A stretch of DNA of 64,000 bases from Roseivirga thermotolerans (GTDB lineage: Bacteria; Bacteroidota; Bacteroidia; Cytophagales; Cyclobacteriaceae): contig NZ_BNAG01000004.1 of NCBI RefSeq assembly GCF_014653175.1, forward strand, positions 496,001 to 560,000. The letters are read 5' to 3'. Positions 58,618-64,000 of the stretch are shown one piece after another. Position 1 is the stretch's first letter, and the number at the start of each line of letters is the position of its first letter. The position numbers were made by a program, and so were the translations under genes. The notes beneath the pieces were generated by a model. It saw only the letters and a program-made list of their open reading frames with translations. It ran no database searches and was not told where the DNA came from.

Positions 58618-59724
58618 ATGACGCGTATTCAACAATCAATTAACCGTAGAGACTGGCTTGGAACGGCCCTTACAATGGGAGGGAGTCTGTTGCTATCTCC
58701 GTACCTCTCCAAAGAATTTTTAAGGCAAAATGATGCGGAAACAGTCATTAAACTTAATGCCAACGAAAACCCCTATGGACCACCGAAAAGCGTCTTAGAT
58801 TCCATCCGTCATTTTGATGGTGAGCTATTTCGTTATCAGGGAATATATGCCAATAATCTACGTGAGCAACTGGCATCTTTTCATGGGCTGGAAAGTCAAA
58901 TGATAATGCTTGGGGCCGGTAGTTCGGTTTTACTGCAACTGCTGGGACATTATGTGCAGCAGAAAAGCGCTACCCTGCATTATTGCAGCCCAACCTTCAA
59001 CATCTTGCCTGACACGCTAAAGAAAGCAGGAGGGAAGCCAAACTCCTTACCACTCACTAAGGACTATAAGTTCGACCTTGCTGCATTGAAAGAAGCAGAT
59101 GAAACCCCGGGAGCCATTTATCTGGTGAACCCGAACAACCCCACAGGTACCTTTTATGAACGGACTGAAATGGAGCTTTTTTGTAAAAGCATTAACTCAA
59201 AAACCCTGATTATACTCGATGAAGCATACATTGAGTATGCCGGTGACGGGCAGTCTTTGGTGGGGCTTCTCAAGCAAATGCCCAACCTTATTATAGTGAG
59301 AACTTTTAGTAAAATCTATGGTATGGCCGGGCTTAGAATGGGGTATTTAATGGCTTCAGCTGCCATTATCAGGCAATTGCAACAACTTGTTCCCTGGCCC
59401 AACCACGACTTGAGTACTCTTTCCCTTGTGGCAGCCGGTAATGCACTACAGTCTAGCAGCTTTGTACAAACCACGCGAACCACAAATGCCCGGGTTATGC
59501 AATCCACCATAAAAGCACTGGAATCGCTTGGCTACCGTTGTAGCCCTTCGGTAGCCAACTTTGTCTACTTCAATACAAAGGGCAGGAATTTGCGTGCAGC
59601 GTTAGAAGGCTATGGGGTGCAAATAGGCCAGCTCGATTATGAAAACCAAACCTATGCAAGGGTCACGGTTGGTAAAGAACAAGAGATGGAAAGGTTTGTT
59701 CAATGTCTCCAAAAGCTCAATTAA
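58618..59724 (+). CDS. Tat-signal PLP-dependent aminotransferase (HisC-like)
   Basis: The 368-residue fold-type I aminotransferase carries an N-terminal Tat-like signal (NRRDWLGTALTMGGSLLLSP). The enzyme motifs are IKLNANENPYGPP near the start, LVNPNNPTGTFY, LDEAYIEYAG (PLP-binding D/Y) and RTFSKIYGMAGLRMG with the PLP lysine K232, ending in a small C-terminal domain. Histidinol-phosphate aminotransferases have this architecture but are cytoplasmic, so the export signal implies a periplasmic amine or amino-acid transaminase. It is followed by a secreted NTF2-like protein 26 bp on. No his genes are near, so a biosynthetic role is unlikely. Confidence 0.88.
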   Translation: MTRIQQSINRRDWLGTALTMGGSLLLSPYLSKEFLRQNDAETVIKLNANENPYGPPKSVLDSIRHFDGELFRYQGIYANNLREQLASFHGLESQMIMLGAGSSVLLQLLGHYVQQKSATLHYCSPTFNILPDTLKKAGGKPNSLPLTKDYKFDLAALKEADETPGAIYLVNPNNPTGTFYERTEMELFCKSINSKTLIILDEAYIEYAGDGQSLVGLLKQMPNLIIVRTFSKIYGMAGLRMGYLMASAAIIRQLQQLVPWPNHDLSTLSLVAAGNALQSSSFVQTTRTTNARVMQSTIKALESLGYRCSPSVANFVYFNTKGRNLRAALEGYGVQIGQLDYENQTYARVTVGKEQEMERFVQCLQKLN

Positions 59725-59750
59725 TAACACTTAATTAAAAATCAAAAATC

Positions 59751-60179
59751 ATGAACATTAGTAAAATTCTGGTTTGCCTTATTGGGCTTACCATCAGTAG
59801 CTTATCGACACAGGCTCAATCGCAAAAGCAGGAAGTAGACCAGATTACCACCACGCTTAATTATTACCTGGAAGGTGGCACAAACAACGACTACGCTACT
59901 TTGGCCAAAGCTTTTCATCCGGAGGCCATGATGCAGTCAGTTGGGGGCAACGGACACCAAAATGTAAATGTGCTGGAGTTCTTTAAGAAAGGCATGAAGC
60001 CGGGCCCCAGGCAAAACCGAACAACCCGCATTGTTTCTGTCGATGTGCAAGGCAATGCTGCGCAGGCAAAGCTTACCATTACTTATGAAGGCTTTCGCTT
60101 TATCGACTACATGACTTTGTTGAAGGTAGACGGGAAATGGCTGATTGTAAGCAAGGTTTTCTATAAAGAAGATCTATAA
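59751..60179 (+). CDS. Secreted NTF2-like (putative lumazine-binding) protein
   Basis: The 142-residue protein has a signal peptide to about residue 23 (STQAQ) and an NTF2/SnoaL-like alpha+beta domain: ITTTLNYYLEGGTNNDYATL, HPEAMMQSVGG and AKLTITYEGFRFIDYMTLLKV, ending WLIVSKVFYKED. Family members include small isomerases, hydrolases and non-catalytic binding domains, so the activity is unknown. It lies 26 bp behind the Tat aminotransferase and is probably co-transcribed with it. Periplasmic or secreted location is predicted by the signal. Confidence 0.8.
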   Translation: MNISKILVCLIGLTISSLSTQAQSQKQEVDQITTTLNYYLEGGTNNDYATLAKAFHPEAMMQSVGGNGHQNVNVLEFFKKGMKPGPRQNRTTRIVSVDVQGNAAQAKLTITYEGFRFIDYMTLLKVDGKWLIVSKVFYKEDL

Positions 60180-60422
60180 ACAATACTTATATTCAAGTAT
60201 AACGGGTCAAGAGTCAGGTTGATTTTTGGCCAAAAGAGATGGGAAGAAATCCCTTTCACCTAAGGTTAACTACCCACTAAAAGCCTGTGTGGCTGTGCGT
60301 TTTTCTGCAAATTCTGTGTAGATTTCAGAAATAATAAACACCACATCATGATCTCCACATACAAGCTCTTTTGCTTTAAAGCATTAATCAGCACAGCTTT
60401 ATTAAATAAGTGCAATCTAAAG

Positions 60423-60457
60423 AACGGTTCCCTGTTTTATGGTCGAACCGTTTTTTT
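60423..60457 (+). terminator. Hairpin with T7 run between the aminotransferase operon and solA-like gene
   Basis: AACGGTTC and GAACCGTT form an 8-bp perfect stem with a 14-base loop followed by seven T. It sits 244 bp after the NTF2-like gene and 135 bp before the oxidase gene. An in-frame 37-codon ORF (ATG 60348 to TAG 60461) runs through it, a layout that could also act as an attenuator. The rest of 60180-60591 shows no gene. Confidence 0.8.
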
Positions 60458-60591
60458 ATAGCTGTTTGTCTGTGCCTATGGTCTGTTCATTTAGGCAAGA
60501 AAGCACGTCTATCAGATCTTATATTGCATATTATAATCAATTGACTTACTGATACTTAAAAACACACACATAAACAAACACCACACACATT

Positions 60592-61782
60592 ATGAGCATT
60601 GAAAAATACGAAGTTATTGTAATTGGAGGCGGGGCTATGGGCCTGGCTTCAGCCTATTACCTTGGCAAACGCAAGGTGAAGTCGCTTGTCTTAGAACAGT
60701 ATGAATTTCTAAACCAGCAAGGAAGTTCGGCTGGGGTATCCCGGCAATTCAGAATTCCATATCCTCAAGAATATATGGTGCAAATGGCTCTGGATTCCAT
60801 GCCTTATTGGGATGAGCTACAATCACATGCCCAATCGGTATTACTGGATAAGGTAGGAACCCTGTGGTTTGGGGACCCAACCGTACAATCGACCGAGGGC
60901 AATATCAACGAAGCGAAAAAGGCGATGGACGCTCTTAATGTACCGTATGAATCGCTTACAAGCAGTCAGATTGAATCGCAATATCAGTTTAAGAACTTGC
61001 CTGATTCTTACGAGGGTATATTTCAGGCCGATGGTGCCAGCATAGATTTTAGAGCAACTATCGAAACTTTATTGGAGCAGTGCCACAATAACTCATACAT
61101 AAGCCTGAAACAGCAATCGCCAGTAATTCATATTCAACCGGAGGGAAGCGGCTTTATGGTTTCTACCCCAACGGCTAAGTTTTTGACCGAAAAACTGATA
61201 CTAACTCCAGGTCCGTTTGTGAACGATGTCATTAACCTGCTCAATTTTAGCATAGAAGCCACTTATTGGAATATGGCCTCGGCCTACTTTAAAAAAACCG
61301 AAAACAGTATACAGTATCCTACCTGGTTTGTTTTTCAGAACCCCGAAGGCACTAATGGCAATCAGTTTTACGGGTTTCCGGAAGTATACTGGGATAACCC
61401 CGAATACATACGAGTAGCTCCTGATTTTGTAATGCAACCCCTGGACGACCCTTCCCAACGCACATTTATACCCAATCCACAAGAGTTGGCCTATACTTCT
61501 CAATGGGTGAAAGACCATATGACCGGTCTGGCTCCTGAACCGCTTTTTACTTCTACTTGTCTGGTGGCCCTGAGCAAAATACCGAACAAGGAACTCATTA
61601 TAGATTTTGCACCAAATTATGTAGATAACTATAAGAATGTGGTGATTTATGCCACCGGCTGGGCGGCAAAGTTTACGCCATACTTAGGAAAAATTCTGGT
61701 AGACCTAAGTCTCGATGGCCATACTTCAATCGATTTAAGTCCTTTTAAAATGGGCGACCAATTCTTCAAAGCATTAAAGTAA
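60592..61782 (+). CDS. Sarcosine/N-methyl-amino-acid oxidase-like flavoenzyme (SolA family)
   Basis: The 396-residue FAD-dependent DAO-family protein has a GGGAMGLASAYYLGKRKV dinucleotide fold at 12-30 and SSAGVSRQFRIPYP, an Arg/Tyr block that lines the SolA active site. C323 in the TSTCLVALSKIPNKELIIDF region aligns with the covalent FAD cysteine of monomeric sarcosine oxidases, and the block ATGWAAKFTPYLGKIL is near the end. It oxidises N-methyl amino acids such as sarcosine or N-methyl-tryptophan, yielding formaldehyde, the amino acid and H2O2. There is no signal peptide, so it is cytoplasmic. The next gene starts 21 bp downstream and is probably in the same operon. Confidence 0.87.
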   Translation: MSIEKYEVIVIGGGAMGLASAYYLGKRKVKSLVLEQYEFLNQQGSSAGVSRQFRIPYPQEYMVQMALDSMPYWDELQSHAQSVLLDKVGTLWFGDPTVQSTEGNINEAKKAMDALNVPYESLTSSQIESQYQFKNLPDSYEGIFQADGASIDFRATIETLLEQCHNNSYISLKQQSPVIHIQPEGSGFMVSTPTAKFLTEKLILTPGPFVNDVINLLNFSIEATYWNMASAYFKKTENSIQYPTWFVFQNPEGTNGNQFYGFPEVYWDNPEYIRVAPDFVMQPLDDPSQRTFIPNPQELAYTSQWVKDHMTGLAPEPLFTSTCLVALSKIPNKELIIDFAPNYVDNYKNVVIYATGWAAKFTPYLGKILVDLSLDGHTSIDLSPFKMGDQFFKALK

Positions 61783-61803
61783 CATACAAAACAACTTTAC
61801 ATT

Positions 61804-63555
61804 ATGAACAAAAACACACCACTCAACTCCGGTTTTAAAGACGGACTTCAGGTTGAAGTTGCCATAGTAGGAGCCGGAACCTCAGGCCTCTACAGTGCCT
61901 ACCGTCTGTTGGACGAAAAGAAATACAACGGAAGCCAGGTACAAATATTCGACATGAACACCAAGCTGGGAGGAAGGCTGGAGTCGGTTATTATGCCGGG
62001 TATGAATTTTTGGGGCGAACTAGGAGGCATGAGATACCTTACTTCGCAAGAAATAGTGACTACACTCATAGAAGGTTACCCACTCTCTGAGCCGGATCTG
62101 AACAAACGAACTTCGGTACTTAAGGATAAAATGACACCGGTGCCGTTTCCTATGGGCAATACTTCCAAGCTACTTATGTATTTACGAAAAGAGCATTTTA
62201 AGCAAGATGCATGGGAGGTGGCCCAAAAGCAGAATAAAAAACTTACTACCCGTTACTTCCTTAACCAGGACGATATTGGCTACAGTGCCGATCAGCTCTT
62301 TAATAAAATCATTTACGATGTATTAATGGCCGACCCGTGGTTCAAAACCAACTATGGAAGTAAAGTAAGTCATGAGGCCGGCAGCTACGACTACACATTT
62401 ATGCTTACCAGTCGGGATTGGGACGAGGTAAAACCCATGCTCACCTATAACTTCCCGGGCTCGCCTTATCATGCCCGAAAAGTAAACGACATAGGTTTTT
62501 GGAACCTCATTAAAGACCAGGTATCACAAGAAGGATATCTGTTTTTGGCCAATGCCGGAGGCTACTATTCCAACACCATCAACTGGAACTCTGCCGAGGC
62601 ATTTCCCTATATGGTTGGAGATTTTTCGCAAAACCCAACCTATAAAACCATTGAAGAGGGTTACGACAGTATTGCCTACGCCCTGGCCAATCAGTATATG
62701 GAATACTCCGGAGCCTGCATTTGGAGCGAAAACCAACTTCTTGACTTTGGTAAAAACGATGAGCAGTCCAAGGGCAGGTACCAGCTGACCTTCCTGAATT
62801 TAAAGAGTAATGAAAAATGGCAGGTATATGCCAACTCCATTATTCTGGCTATGCCCAGAAAGTCGTTGGAGCTGCTCAATCAGCAAAACTTCTTCTTTAG
62901 CGATGACAGTGTAAACAACAACATGCGATCGGTGATTAAAGAGCCTTCTTTTAAGATTCTAATGGGCTTTGAACGGCCCTGGTGGAAGGAGTTGGGTATC
63001 GATTCGGGGCATTCCATTACCGATCTGCCAATGCGACAGTGTTACTACTTCGGTACCGATCCCAACAACCAGCACTCTATGCTATTGGGAAGCTATGGCG
63101 ACATGGAAACCGAAACTTTCTGGAAGGCCCTTTCAGACGATGAGCTGTTGTTTGAAGTAAAATCTACCCAGTCGGTTGGAGCCGAAGAAGTAAAGAGTCT
63201 CAACGATGTACAGGCCAGCCAGTTTATGGTGAACGAGCTAATGAATCAGCTGAGAGAGTTGCACGGTGACAGCGTAGAAATTCCCGATCCGTACATTACC
63301 TATTTCAAAGACTGGACAGACGATCCCTTCGGGGCGGGCTACCACGCCTGGAAAGCCGGTTTTAAAGTGAACCGTGTAATGCCCTACATGCGCAAACCCA
63401 TTTCGGGCGAAAACATTCATATTTGCGGAGAAGCATACTCCGATCAGCAAGGTTGGGTAGAAGGTGCATTTTGCGTGGCCGAAAATATGCTGCAAGAACA
63501 CTTTGGATTAGGCTGGCCATACTGGCTCGACAAAGACTATTATTTGGGCTGGTAG
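61804..63555 (+). CDS. Flavin amine oxidase / L-amino-acid oxidase-like protein
   Basis: The 583-residue amine-oxidase-family flavoprotein has an N-terminal Rossmann FAD site (IVGAGTSGLYSAYRLL, about 20-36), then the Arg-Gly motif LGGRLESV and ELGGMRYL. The C-terminal FAD motif IHICGEAYSDQQGWVEGAF places the isoalloxazine. It is longer than plant or mammalian MAO (~500) by a large middle insertion (about 150-330). There is no signal peptide. It follows the SolA-like oxidase with a 21-bp gap, so both may act on related amines or N-methyl amino acids. Substrate not predictable. Confidence 0.86.
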   Translation: MNKNTPLNSGFKDGLQVEVAIVGAGTSGLYSAYRLLDEKKYNGSQVQIFDMNTKLGGRLESVIMPGMNFWGELGGMRYLTSQEIVTTLIEGYPLSEPDLNKRTSVLKDKMTPVPFPMGNTSKLLMYLRKEHFKQDAWEVAQKQNKKLTTRYFLNQDDIGYSADQLFNKIIYDVLMADPWFKTNYGSKVSHEAGSYDYTFMLTSRDWDEVKPMLTYNFPGSPYHARKVNDIGFWNLIKDQVSQEGYLFLANAGGYYSNTINWNSAEAFPYMVGDFSQNPTYKTIEEGYDSIAYALANQYMEYSGACIWSENQLLDFGKNDEQSKGRYQLTFLNLKSNEKWQVYANSIILAMPRKSLELLNQQNFFFSDDSVNNNMRSVIKEPSFKILMGFERPWWKELGIDSGHSITDLPMRQCYYFGTDPNNQHSMLLGSYGDMETETFWKALSDDELLFEVKSTQSVGAEEVKSLNDVQASQFMVNELMNQLRELHGDSVEIPDPYITYFKDWTDDPFGAGYHAWKAGFKVNRVMPYMRKPISGENIHICGEAYSDQQGWVEGAFCVAENMLQEHFGLGWPYWLDKDYYLGW

Positions 63556-63851
63556 AACAATCAGACCGGGGTTGCCTGTGCAAATCTTGCCTGTGGGGCA
63601 GTTTGCATGGGCGGCCTTCAGTTAAATTATCTTGTATTTTGATGGCAGAATAGGAAATGCCATTAATTAACCCCACCTTTGCCATAAGAAATAGCAGGAG
63701 TAGCTTTTCTTTATTTAATCCCACCTGATTCAATAAAAATTTTGCCCCACTTATTTCTTGATTAAAATGCCTGAAAGGGCAAGCCTTGGGTTGTACGTCT
63801 AAACCATTTAGTACAGCTCCGGGAAATAGTAATTCATTAATGTTTAATACA

Positions 63852-64000
63852 ATGCAAAAAGGAACAGTTAAATTTTTCAACTTCTCTAAAGGTTTTGGCT
63901 TTATTGTGCCTGCCGATGGAGGAAACGACATTTTCGTTCACCAGTCAGGTCTTACTGAAGACATCCGTGAGAATGACGAGGTAGAATTCGAAACTGAGCG
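63852..64000 (+). CDS. Cold-shock domain protein, 3' end outside window
   Basis: Translation from ATG 63852 reads [20 protein letters not shown] and continues to the window end with DIFVHQSGL. This covers the two RNA-binding motifs of the cold-shock domain: RNP1 (KGFGFIV) and RNP2 (DIFVHQ). The product is a small RNA/ssDNA chaperone of CspA type (about 65 residues expected, about 50 visible). It was absent from long-ORF predictions because it is cut by the window edge. The preceding 63556-63851 (296 bp) holds no other gene and probably contains a long 5' leader, as is usual for cold-shock genes. Confidence 0.92.
   Translation, partial: MQKGTVKFFNFSKGFGFIVPADGGNDIFVHQSGLTEDIRENDEVEFETE

Overview
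The window looks like a chromosomal segment of a free-living Bacteroidota, most likely a marine Cytophagales (Roseivirga/Fulvivirga-like). This rests on a SusC/SusD pair, the large family of Bacteroidota-type FtsX/MacB permeases, an NtrC-type activator with GAFTDA in place of GAFTGA, a TAnnTTTG-type promoter element, moderate GC and weak Shine-Dalgarno signals. The genus is inference; there is no rRNA or tRNA gene to anchor it.

Layout. 1-9.2 kb: a gene tail, a quinone oxidoreductase, two tandem Cys-rich lipoproteins, a molybdate uptake operon on the minus strand (modA, a di-Mop protein, modB, modC) interrupted by a palindromic repeat element, a membrane protein overlapping modA, and a large FAD/Fe-S dehydrogenase. 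9.2-11 kb: a small accessory block (PIN toxin/DUF2281 antitoxin, a DUF695-like protein, a transglutaminase-fold protein). 11-13.7 kb: an NtrC-type response regulator and its histidine kinase. 13.7-15.5 kb: dispersed repeats surrounding a DUF559 nuclease gene. 15.5-32.8 kb: seven tandem paralogous ABC permeases with no ATPase, led by a sigma-54-like site. 32.8-40.7 kb: DUF2064 transferase, SusC, SusD, sodium:solute symporter and an unusual metallophosphoesterase. 40.7-45.7 kb: an SMC/RloC-like ATPase with a CxxC hook (possible defence gene) and helicase HrpB. 45.8-46.6 kb: five exact 161-bp tandem repeats with nested inverted repeats and no ORF. 46.7-56.5 kb: a secreted CsgG/GNA1162-like protein, YaaA, an endonuclease/exonuclease/phosphatase lipoprotein, a BNR/sortilin-like repeat protein, a Tat-exported Gfo/Idh/MocA oxidoreductase, a lipoprotein and an RlmI-like methyltransferase. 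56.7-63.6 kb: a LytS/LytTR pair, a Tat-signal PLP aminotransferase, an NTF2-like secreted protein and two flavin amine oxidases. The window ends inside a cold-shock protein gene.

How the parts may work together. The two-component pair at 11-13.7 kb is next to the permease array, and the array is preceded by a sigma-54-like site, so the pair plausibly controls the array. The SusCD-symporter-phosphoesterase block reads like an uptake route across both membranes for one solute. The 58.6-63.6 kb genes suggest amine or amino-acid oxidation. The least explained structures are the 161-bp array, the mosaic permease array and the repeat-embedded DUF559 gene.
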